Assembly (NCBI GenBank): GCA_026182355.1
Contig: JAPFBL010000007.1
Span: 1,674,001 to 1,738,000 of the forward strand
DNA: 64,000 nt
Direction of reading: 5' to 3'
DNA from: Hermatobates lingyangjiaoensis
Lineage: Eukaryota > Arthropoda > Insecta > Hemiptera > Hermatobatidae
The notes under the pieces are model-generated. The model was given only the letters and a program-made list of their open reading frames with translations, was not told where the DNA came from and ran no database searches. Below are positions 35,795 to 46,200 of this stretch, in pieces (the first letter of the stretch is position 1; the number at the start of each line of letters is the position of its first letter). A program made the translations under genes and the position numbers.

Positions 35795-38700
35795 CTAGTC
35801 AAACAAAACAGATTCATCTTACACAAGCTGATTTACTATTAATGGTATAACACAACCATGAAAGCCTTTTGAAGCAGACACGTGCGGTCGAGATAGACAG
35901 AACGACTTACATGTCATTGTCACAACAGATGCAAATAACCTTTCTTTGATTTTTGTAAGTACCATAAGTGTGAGTTTTATAATTAAAAAAAAAATTCAAT
36001 ATATTCCCTTTTATTAAAAATTAAAATTTAATTAAAAATCGCTCTGCGCTATGTTTGGAAATTATATGGGACCAAATTTCTTTTTTACTTCATGTGTTAC
36101 TCTTTTTTAATTTTGAACTCGGTATATTATTTATGTATATGTTTATGCACAAGAATGACAATAAACACGTGATGCAATCAATGAAGTTTAAACAACAAGG
36201 AAAAGGAATATTCCTTTCTTTCTTCCTTTTGTGGTTTAAACTTAATGTATATGTATATATATTTATGTTATACACGTTTTCAGAATATAATTCAAAAGAA
36301 AGTACACAGAACATATATTTTTGTAGAAAAAATAATGTTCAACTCATTTGTCTGTTTATTAAAATGATATCGATCTATAAAAAACTATATTGAATAATAA
36401 GCAACATTTTCACTCTTTGACATTTCAAAATCAACTCGAACATCACCGATTAGTCAATGAAATTTTACATCCTTTACAAACTTTCCTCAGGATCACATTT
36501 GACAATAAAATAAATCTCACATTCATTAACAAAATAAAAGGAAGAACAAAAAAAATTTTTTTTCGGTTTTTGTATGAAGTCCACAAGCTATTAGATTTGA
36601 AATAAACTAATCTAGATTAACAAAGAAAAAACAAATAATAAATCCGAACTTTAGTTGATAACTTGAAATAAATTTGCTAGTGTTTGCAATAAGCAAAAAC
36701 TATGTCTGTCCAAAGTCCTAATTCAGAGTCAAGCATTTCTTACAGTTGATGCGTTTAATGGGTAAATAGAGCAAATGAGCTCGTATCGTACAAGTATGTA
36801 ATTGAAATACTTGCGTTTAAGTTGTAAAACGTCTACTTTTCTTGATCATTATATGTAACATATGCACTCACAAATGTCTCTTAAGGTTTATACATTTTAA
36901 TTTCTCAGTTGGTTTACTAGTTTTGATTTTTACAGCCTGTCTCGCAAAGTGTAGTAGTTTTCGTTGGAGCATGCGAATACTGTTAGCTAGGCACATACCA
37001 CTGTTTTGGTGTGATTATGTTGTTTCCTTGTACAGCTAATACAATGGTGTGCCAGTTGTCACAGGGTTATACGTCATGTTTGTTGTCTACTCATGTATCC
37101 TCAACCAAACTAACGTTTTGTTTACCACAAAAACTCTTATCATCTCCCGGAGATCATCCCTCTTCAGTTCATATTTTATTCTCATTTTATCACAATAAGC
37201 TACTATTGAAAATATCGATCGTAGTATGTCCTTTCTTCTGTTCTAAATTCTATGTAATTATTAGTATTAAACAATTCCGCTTCATCACCATTTCGTATTC
37301 TGAAGCATTATATACAGGGAGTCTACTTAAAAAAAAAATATAACTTTGTATTCGTTCTGGAAGAATTTATTAGAAATAAGGCAATTTACATGTTTTATTG
37401 TATCTTTTAAGGTTTCGACGTACAACACCATTAGTAATAGAGAGGATAATACGATTTTACACTTCACAGAAAACAAATTTGTCAACTAATTTGTACTAAT
37501 CCATCGCTTTATGTCACGTTTTTCCGTACCCTTCCTCTGTTTTCAAGACTGAGTAGTCTAATGCACTACCTATTTACTCAAGACATTTGATTTAACCAGC
37601 TAGCCACACTCCTGATGACGTTGTATGTCGAAAAATTAGATTGGCTTTTTGTCTTTTTCTGCAAATCTGATTAATAACCGTTATCCAATTTAATTACATT
37701 ATTTTTCACTGACACCTGAACAATTTAGAGAATAAAGGGCTGCATTTACTATAATTTCAAGATCAATACGAAAGAAGAAGTAACTACATTATGCTACTAA
37801 AGCAATGAAGCTCTATAATTACCATCAACATCCTCAACAGAGTTCACCGGGTCAGTCCCTGCACTCTTCTGAGGCTCATTCTTCTTTTCGCTCCCTTTGG
37901 TCTCCCCAACATCTGAAACATTCAGAAAACTTAGCAGATCTAATGACACATCCTTCTAAAACTCAGCAGATCTAATGACACATCCTTCTAAAACTCAGTA
38001 GATCTAATGACACATCCTTCTAAAACTCAGTAGATCCAATGACACATCCTTCTAAAACTCAGTAGATCTAATGACACATCCTTCTAAAACTCAGCAGATC
38101 TAATGACACATCCTTCTAAAACTCAGCAGATCTAATGACACATCCTTCTAAAACTCAGTAGATCTAATGACACATCCTTCTAAAACTCAGTAGATCTAAT
38201 GACACATCCTTCTAAAACTCAGTAGATCTAATGACACATCCTTCTAAAACTTAGCAGATCTAATGACACATCCTTCTAAAACTCAGTAGATCTAATGACA
38301 CATCCTTCTAAAACTCAGTAGATCTAATGACACATCCTTCTAAAACACAGTAGATCCAATTACACATCCTTCTAAAACTCAGTAGATCTAATGACACATC
38401 CTTCTAAAACTCAGCAGATCTAATGACACATCCTTCTAAAACTCAGCAGATCTAATGACACATCCTTCTAAAACTCAGTAGATCTAATGACACATCCTTC
38501 TAAAACTCAGTAGATCTAATGACACATCCTTCTAAAACTTAGCAGATCTAATGACACATCCTTCTAAAACTCAGTAGATCTAATGACACATCCTTCTAAA
38601 ACTCAGTAGATCTAATGACACATCCTTCTAAAACTCAGTAGATTTAATGACATATCCTTCTAAAACTTAGCAGATCTAATGACACATCCTTCTAAAACTC

Positions 38701-41700
38701 AGTAGATCTAATGACACATCCTTCTAAAACTCAGTAGATCTAATGACACATCCTTCTAAAACTCAGTAGATCTAATGACACATCCTTCTAAAACACAGTA
38801 GATCCAATTACACATCCTTCTAAAACTCAGCAGATCTAATGACACATCCTTCTAAAAATGTCCAATCTAGAGGAAACTCTTGTAGTGAAACATTCAATAT
38901 TTCATTACAAGACTGCTCTTCTTTAAAATGATTATTAAAAATTAATTTTGACGAAAATACAACAAAAAATCTCAACTAACCACTTAGTTTTAGTAGCACT
39001 CTTCAATTTGAGACACTCCATTCTATATATGTAAAATAATAATTATATAGTTCCACAACAAACTAATATAATTAATTAGCAATACATATATTTCAACTAT
39101 TCTCACACTACAACCATACACAATTACATAAATTATCAATGTATATCATTTGCTTAAGTCCATATATATATATATATATATATACATTTAAATTTATTAT
39201 ATAAATGTTTTCTCATCTCGACCACATATACTGTACAATATTTTTCTTTTTTATCGAGGTTTGGTCTAGCTTCAAACAATTTAACATCTTTAAGCCGACG
39301 TTATATTTGTAGGAATCTTCAGGGCTACATCAATACAGAATTAATTACAATAACATAAAAAATTGTTTGTAAGTTACATTATTTAATTAATATACATAAT
39401 GTAACTTATACATATTTTTTCATGTTATTGTAATTAATTCTATATTGATGTAGTCCTGAAGATGTCAACAAATATAGACGAAATGTCGGCTTAAAGGTGT
39501 TATATTGTTTGAAGCTAGACCAAACCTTGATTATATATATATTAAAAAACCACTCACGAAAATTTTAAATTTAAGCATTATGTAGAGCTTTTAATTTGTA
39601 GCTTGAAGATGGTTGAAATATGTCACTTAATATATTATTTTTTAAGGAACTGAAATCTTGTAGTTAAGAAATGGGTTAGAGAGAGTATGTCCCTTTGGAG
39701 GTCATCCTCTAAGCCTGAGTATTGGTGCAGATGAGATCCTTAATGAACAAGGCCTAACCAGTAAGATTTTAAAGCAATCCATAAACTAGAGGTTTTCATT
39801 TAGATTAAGAAGATAGTTTTCAAGTTACCTGATGCAGGAGGGGTAGGCTCCTTCTTTTGTCTAGGGGGTTTGGGTTTGGCTGCTTTTGAGGTCTCCTTGG
39901 GCAAAGCAGCAACCACCTCTTCTACTGGACTACCACCCTGGCCAGCAGGAGTAGAGTCACCCTTTGAAGCCCCTTTCTTCTTCTTAGCCGGCTTCTTCAC
40001 CTCTTTGGATGGAGCGACTGATTCTACAATTTTCTCTTCCACAATAGCTTCAGCGTCCATTCCTATTTCATTCAGTACTTCCATTATCCTACGCAAACAA
40101 AAGAAAACTCAACAAAAAAGTCTAAAAATACATAACAAGGACTTCAATTGCTGAGAAAATGAATAGGATATCAATATACAAACAAACAAAATTACCACAT
40201 ACAAGTATAAATTTCTAAGAAAAAAAAATTGGCACTCTTCCAAAATGTATTGTACACATGTGCACTACTGTACTAAGTTAGTTTAATTTAAATTAACTTA
40301 AATTCATGCATTTAATTAGACTTGTTTTAAATATGGAAAAAGAAAAGTTTTTAAATATGAATCGTCAGTTCAAAAAAAAAAAAAAAAAAAGAATTAATAA
40401 AGCTCTATAAGGAAATTAAAAGGTTTTAAAAAATTTCGGATGCACAGATCCTTGAAATGTTTAAAAAGTTAGAAAACAAAAGTTGCAACTTTTTTTGAAC
40501 AAGTCGATCGAAAATAAACAGACAAATGTAATAGATGATGAAAAAAAAAATCGAAGGTATATTGAAAATTTGACGGTATATCCATCATATATTAGTAGAA
40601 TACTCAAAAATATTATATCAGAACTAGTAAAGGGTTTCCCACAATTTAAGTGAACTCTAATTACCAAAGACAGTTAGTGACATGAACTAAAATAGCTAAT
40701 TATTTACATGAGAGAACCTATAATTCATTAGTAAATAAAAAAAATGCTCTAGTGAGAACCAATGTTTTGAAAATACTCATATGGAGATGCCGTATAGAAC
40801 TCTGCAAGTTTTAATATTGGAGTAACAAAAGTTCTAAAACTATTCAAAAAAAACCTTTCATATTTAACAAAAGTAGGGAAAATTTGTCACCCAAAAAATT
40901 TCTATACGAAGAGTTTTAATTTTCCAAAAATAAATACATGCAACACAGTAAAAGACACTTTTGAAAAAGAAGATTCTGAGAAAAGAATTAGGACAGTTTT
41001 GGTTTTAATTCGTATTATGATTTCAATTTTACTTTAAAATGCTAAGCAGCTTGAATAGTGAATATAATAACATCACATTAATTGTTCTTAAAAGAAATAT
41101 ATCCAGACAACTAAGGTTGTTAATAATACAGGGGTTATTACAATATTACTTTAAGTTAAACCCATTATACATGTTAATTTATCTTTTATGGTCAACCTGT
41201 TTCGGAAAGTGTCTGTAATCATAAAGTTCTTCATGTTGGACACATTCAAAAACCGGTCGAGAAGAGAAAACTTACCAGGTGTAATGATTTTATCTTCTCA
41301 GTGTGTTGACCACATTTATTTTGTAAAGTAAAATAAATTATTGAAATAAAATTAGATGGGCAGGTCGATATTTTAAAATTATGTAGGGAGGTGGGTAACA
41401 GCAACTACGCTTACAGTCTAGTTTGGAATTAACCAAAGTGAAATTAAATTATAATTTGTAATTGAATCACAAGTAGGAAAATATCACTTGTCTTTCACAG
41501 TGCAATTTTTTCCACTCTAAAATTTACTTTAACTCCAAAGGAAAGTGTTAATTGATAATGTGTATTAAAAAATATATGTCTTTCTCATATTTAAAGCATC
41601 TCTTCCCCCTCCCCAACTTATTTTCAAGTACTCAACAGCATCTTTTTGAATAGTTTGTGCTTCTCCCGCCAAGTGGTACATGTCAGCCCCATTGTGAAAG

Positions 41701-44700
41701 AGATAGAACTGATAAAGGCAAGGTCACTGGACGTCAATACTAAAGAGAACGCACCGATCAGGCCATGTGTAATCAACAGCAGATTTTCAACAAACACCCG
41801 CATCCCCTTTTCTTCAAGAAAAACACTTCAGAACCTTTTTCTACTTGCTAACCTAACTCTGAGAAAATACCAGTACTCAAACTGAAATACGTTGCTTAAT
41901 TCAGTATCTTTTTGATATTTAACTTTTACTACTGTGTTAAGTAAATTTCTAAAAATTGTTTATGATCATAATGCCATGAAAGATAAGAAAAGTTTTCTCC
42001 AATAATAATCCTCTATCTTCAAACTAAAGCCATAAAAATTATAATACTTACAAGTTAACAACCAAAACAATTTTATTAACAGAATTTAAAGAAAACAGAA
42101 AATGTTTCTGGTTATTCAGATCCTTTAAAACAGTTCTATCTTTTCAAATATCGGTAAAATTAAGTTTAAGAGTGCAAATCATTATTGCTGGTAAGTTGTA
42201 CCCTACATGGTTTCTGGAGGGAATTTGGAGTTATAGGGAGGGAGTGCAAGTTGAGTTGCCGGCAGAGGTCAACCCGCCATGGAAGAACTTGGGATGGTGG
42301 TGTTAGTTATGTTAGGGCCGCGAGTCTACCTTTCACAATGCCACCCCCACGTCTCACTCTCCAGACCACACATTACCTCAACTATTCAACCACACACCTC
42401 CACAACTATAGTAAGCAGTGTTTAAACTGGAACCAGGGTGCCCACTGTCGCAATCTACTGTCGACGAATTACTCCATACAAGTGTATTTTCATAATATAG
42501 GAAATAACTTCTGTGGTACTAACAACCTCATAAAATCATATCAACAATACAGAACAACAACAATTCAGAATTTTTTGTACCTACTTACCCTGTAAAAACT
42601 GCCGAATAAAAATTAAGCAAAAAAAAGGGTAAAACAAGGCATTACATTCAATAAAACTGATTACCAATTGTTAAGGGATATTTTAATATTTGTTTTCACT
42701 AAAAATGCACAGAAGAAGGTACAATAATGGAAAATTAAATTTTGAAATAATTTTTTGTATCTAAAAAAATATATATTGCCGATAAGGCCGTTTCTATATA
42801 TTCTCATGCAAGAGAAGATGTACAAAAGAATAATGTGTTGTCAGTAAAATTAAATGATAAGCTATTTACAAAAGCATATGTAATTACTTGGTGTCTTCAC
42901 GAAGGTTTTCCTTTCCATCCTGAACTTTCTTCTTCTTTTTCTTATCTAAAAAAATAAATAAAAACATGCGTAAATAAGAATACATTGTAGAATAGCAAGG
43001 GTAGAGTAACTAGGAATATGTCGAAACAATTTCATTTTTAAAAGGAAATCACCAACCGGATTTTTGGGGAAGAATTTCTTCAAGAACCTGTTTTTTGTTC
43101 TTTTTATCCCTCCTGGATACAGCTTGCTCCCACTCACCTAAAAAAAGAAAACAAAACTTGATGATATGTATTGTAGGAAATCCATGAAACAGAAGATTGT
43201 ATAACAAATAAACAGTTTTATATATATATATATATATATTTCTAAAAATTGTATGCCAATTTCATGCTTGGTACCTTTTTAGAGAGTTTCTCTAATGCCC
43301 TAATCCTATATATATATGCAATTGTTACTTCAATACTCAACACATAAATCACCATAAAAACCCAATTAGGATTTTGGAAGGGGACCTAATATGTCAAAAA
43401 AAACCACCATAAATGGCAATGAAAACTGGTGTTTTAAAAACTACTGAAAGAATTGCATTTCATTTGTGACTCCCATGTTGAATGTATGGTTCTATGAAAT
43501 GTATTCACGATAAGGATATTTTTCCATTGAATATATCTTACGAATATTTTTCAAACGAAATCAAAATTTACGCTATTGAATATTGAATATGGTATGGCAA
43601 ACTCCTGCCATACCATGTATCATGATCCACAAATGGAGTATCAAAGTTCAACTTATAATAAACAACGGTTTATCTCACATAATTTAACAAATAATTATGC
43701 CATCGGTTAGTAAAATTATAGTAAAAATAGGTATCAGGTAAAAAAAAAATATGTTTAATGGGTTAAAGCCACAATTATTGAACTTACTTGAACTTAATGA
43801 TGAACACAGATTACCCTTCAGACTATTAATAGCATATGACCTCTGAACATCCCCTGGTAAAGTCCTAATGGACGCTTAGTCAAGGACACTAGCGAAACTA
43901 TTAAGTTATAGCTAAATATTAGAATACAGACCTTCGTCATCATCTTCAAGTTCAATATTCTTATTCTTCGCGTTAACATTTTCTTTGCCCTTGCTTCTGT
44001 TCTTCTTTTCAGATTTCTTACTAGTATTGGTATCAGTGATTTCTTTCAAACTATTCTTAGCTGGTGATTTTTTCTCTAACTTTTGCTGCTGTTTTTCTTT
44101 TACAGGAGACTTTTCCACATCTTTCTTTACATTGGCCACTTTTTGATCTTTTTTCTTATCTAGGATGGTTGTTGCATGTCCATTAGGTTGATTAGTCTTT
44201 AAAAAAAATAACAAAACGGTAAATAGTATTAAATAATGTCGGTGTCTTAGTGTAATTGCACATTAAAATTCGTAAAAGATAGTTTCAAATATTTTCACAC
44301 AATAGAAAACATATTTTTAATCAATAAACGGAATACTATTGATAAAATGACTTAAAACACTATAACCAACTGTCTCTTTCTGAATAATTCAGTTTCACAA
44401 AATACAGAAAAACCGAACACACACTACAATAATTTAGGCAATTTAATAAAACTGTACTTATTTATGTCATAGAGCTAATGGTCGACTAAAACGACTTTAT
44501 ATAGTGGAGTGTCATAGTCAGAAGTGCTAGTGAAGTTGAGTTTATCCTTGGAGCCTACAAAGGACCATATGGCTCTTTAACAACGACCCCAAGGACCAAC
44601 TGGTTTCAGCGTGCTTATGCTGATGGTACATCCCTCATAAACAATATTTCCTTCGTCATAAATTACACAACTCCAAGTATAAACTTCAGACAACCGAGAC

Positions 44701-46001
44701 AAAAATTATCACGTAGATTTTTTTTCATTTTGTATTAACGATGCAAGATGACAAATATGTCATGTACAGGAAGGTAAAATAAACCCTGCATCTACATTAA
44801 GACTACAACACAAATAATCACCTTAAAGTCAAATTAATCAGATTTAGTTAATATACACTTGTTTAAGCTGCACACAAAAAAAGTACATTTCAAAATGTTA
44901 ATATTAAATATTAATCCTCATGTCTGGTGTAAAATTAGGAATTAAGTGCATTTTGCAAATCCCCTCTAGAAAGAAAACAAAATAATAACAAATAATTATG
45001 AGTCTGACTTCAAGACAAGAGTATCCCCATTGGTCCTAGAGTACATGGTTCTAGAATCGGTAAACAGATTTATTTTTTATGTAGAGGCCACGCCACGGTA
45101 AATGTCACATGTAAACTAGCTGTCTGCGAAAATAATACAATGTACTGCTAAGAAGCTCCAACTCACTAAGTCGAGATGTAATAAAGATATGTTTTAATTA
45201 CATTAGATTACATTATTTACATAAGGTTGTTTCAGGGAGTGTAATCTTTTTCCGGAGTTATAATGCCGACACTGGTTGAAAATGAATAGACCTTCAGCTG
45301 TATTTGATTGCTATACTTCATACATGTTATTTACTATGGTAGTAATCTAAGGTAACTACTAAAAGTACAATCATAATGCCATTGGATTGAACGCTAAACG
45401 ATTTATTGTAAAAAAAAAATGGCAATACTCTCTCACAGTCACGCAAAAATGAAGAGAAAAATGACTATAAAAACAATATTAGTAATATTAATTAAAAACA
45501 GAAAATAAAAAGAAGTAAATGACTATTTCTACCATGAACTCCAATCTTCATCTTAACACTACACGTATCTTAAGATGATACGCGGTCAAGTCAAGAATTT
45601 AAGGGGCAAAGACATTTGGCTAGGTTTCAAATATCTTCTACATCGGGAACACGACTAAAATTTAAAAAAAAAAATATAAGGTCCTCTAAGTAAGATCAGT
45701 GACTAAATATAGAAGATGTTAAATAAGACCAGGTAGACCATATTTATTCAATTTTATAAAAATATTGCCACAATAATGAACAATATGTATAATATATCAC
45801 TACTGTAAACCACATGGTTACCTTTTCCTTTGACTTTTTCTTCTTTCCACCACTTTTCCTTTCATCAGAGAGTTTGTGGAAACTAGGTTCGGCAGAAGAC
45901 TGAAATCCAAATACATAGACTAATACAGAACAAATAATTACGCCTCCAACAGCAGCTGCAATGAACCCATATTGAGTATTTAAGAGGCTATATAATTCCA
46001 T
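35733..46001 (-). CDS. MTDH: Metadherin (MTDH/LYRIC) homologue, apparently complete
   Basis: A membrane-anchored, lysine-rich protein of the LYRIC/AEG-1 family. Exons on the - strand are 46001-45822, 44196-43932, 43137-43057, then either 42945-42884 (short end) or 40088-39829, 37912-37823 and 35794-35733 (long end). It starts MELYSLLNTQYG, followed by one membrane span (residues 13-33, IAAAVGGVIICSVLVYVFGF) and a basic tail. Two family hallmarks are seen: GEWEQAVSRRDKKNKK, matching vertebrate GAWETKISHREKRQQRK, and the C-terminus SWNEAKPVKKAARKKTRLD, matching SWESPKQIKKKKKARRET. Predicted sizes are about 195 residues (short) and 313 (long), against about 580 in vertebrates. The junction from exon 3 to the long-end exons needs an alternative splice site to stay in frame. 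Vertebrate LYRIC sits in ER and nuclear membranes and binds SND1. Confidence 0.8.
37823..37912 (-). CDS. MTDH: MTDH long-form exon (VGETKGSEKKNEPQK)
   Basis: 90 nt, phase 1-1, between ctgaatgtttcag and g|gtaatt. It encodes VGETKGSEKKNEPQKSAGTD and PVNSVEDVD, a charged and probably disordered segment. The 29-copy satellite begins only about 15 nt upstream of its acceptor. Confidence 0.75.
37928..38858. repeat. Satellite: 29 tandem copies of a 32-bp unit
   Basis: The unit is CAGATCTAATGACACATCCT followed by TCTAAAACT, with a variable C/T before AGATC. The first GATC is at 37937 and the last at 38833, exactly 28 x 32 bp apart, so the array has no length changes. Variants mark higher-order structure. 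The rare ACACAGTAGATCCAATTAC unit appears twice, 14 units apart, and the preceding variant order is largely repeated. It sits in an MTDH intron immediately upstream of the acceptor for exon 37912-37823. Confidence 0.97.
39165..39536. repeat. Foldback element, group 4, (TA)n-flanked
   Basis: Arms at about 39254-39360 and 39410-39530 are complementary: GAGGTTTGGTCTAGCTTCAA against TTGAAGCTAGACCAAACCT. The right arm carries CCTGAAGATGTCAAC, a loop and AGACGAAATGTCGG (39455-39490), a hammerhead-like core with a GTC/GAC stem and a GTC at the cleavage position. The flanks are (TA)n. It lies in an MTDH intron. Confidence 0.85.
39829..40088 (-). CDS. MTDH: MTDH long-form exon (IMEVLNEIGMDAEAIVEEK)
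   Basis: 260 nt between cttttgtttgcgtag and g|gtaact, phase 2 in and phase 1 out. It encodes IMEVLNEIGMDAEAIVEEKI, then a Lys/Pro/Ala-rich stretch ending KKEPTPPAS. The phase-2 entry does not match the first donor of exon 3. The second tandem donor of exon 3 fixes this by creating a Trp codon. An internal acceptor (gaaatag|ga) would also fix it. Confidence 0.7.
42884..42945 (-). CDS. MTDH: MTDH alternative last exon (short end)
   Basis: After the acceptor tttattttttttag, 62 nt in phase 1 encode a split Asp and then KKKKKKVQDGKENLREDTK and a TAA at 42886-42884. The strong acceptor, correct phase and basic composition support a real terminal exon. It would give a protein without the SWNEAK C-terminus. 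Confidence 0.65.
43057..43137 (-). CDS. MTDH: MTDH exon 3: conserved EWEQAVSRRDKKNKK block
   Basis: 81 nt, phase 1-1. It encodes the most conserved LYRIC motif, EWEQAVSRRDKKNKKQVLEE and ILPQKS. The 5' end of the exon, GTGAGT, itself looks like a donor. At the 3' end two donors lie 4 nt apart (g|gttg|gtgatt). The first keeps phase 1 and fits exon 4; the second gives phase 2 and fits the long-end exons. Confidence 0.85.
43932..44196 (-). CDS. MTDH: MTDH exon 2: lysine-rich linker
   Basis: 265 nt, phase 0 in and phase 1 out, after a long pyrimidine tract (gttattttttttaaag). It encodes TNQPNGHATTILDKKKDQKV and a Lys/Glu/Ser-rich run ending ELEDDDE. The composition predicts disorder and nuclear-localisation-like basic clusters. 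The acidic end sits directly before the conserved EWEQAV block. Confidence 0.8.
44545..44640 (-). repeat. SINE tail fragment
   Basis: Read on the - strand: TTATGAGGGATGTACCATCA, CTTGGGGTCG and TTGTTAAAGAGCC. It resembles the tail of the SINEs at 12037 and 22195 (CTCAGGGA, GTTAAAGATCCC). No tRNA-like head is seen. Confidence 0.4.
45822..46001 (-). CDS. MTDH: MTDH exon 1: start and membrane anchor
   Basis: 180 nt, 60 codons, from the ATG at 46001 to the donor aaag|gtaacc, phase 0. A short luminal N-terminus with LxxLL-like SLLNT, a hydrophobic span, then FHKLSDERKSGGKKKKSKEK. This is the type of single N-terminal anchor followed by lysines seen in LYRIC and other ER-anchored scaffold proteins. 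Confidence 0.85.
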
Positions 46002-46009
46002 GATGCGCA

Positions 46010-46200
46010 ATCATTGACGGATGGCCTAACAGTAACTACCTCATCGGGCGAAAAGTAAATGAGAAAGTGAACACACAATACAGTCCACATCAACTTCAAA
46101 GATATGACGACGACGCTCCGTGACGTCACTACCACTGACATGGCGGCTGCCAACATTACGTTCCATCAAGTTTACCCCGAAAGAAAAGAACTAAAATAAC
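46010..46200 (-). promoter_or_regulatory. MTDH promoter and 5' UTR region
   Basis: A GC- and CpG-rich patch in otherwise AT-rich DNA, directly upstream of the MTDH start codon. It holds a perfect cAMP-response palindrome TGACGTCA at 46121-46128 and a YY1-like ATGGCGGC at 46140-46147. No TATA box stands out. The pattern is that of a broadly expressed housekeeping promoter. Confidence 0.6.

Noticed and set aside
37928..38858. CRISPR-like array
   Set aside because: The 32-bp units are directly adjacent with no unique spacers, in a eukaryotic intron; it is a minisatellite.
42185..42595. 136-codon open frame on the + strand in an MTDH intron
   Set aside because: The amino-acid make-up is irregular with no family motif, and the - strand here gave no exon fitting the MTDH phases either.
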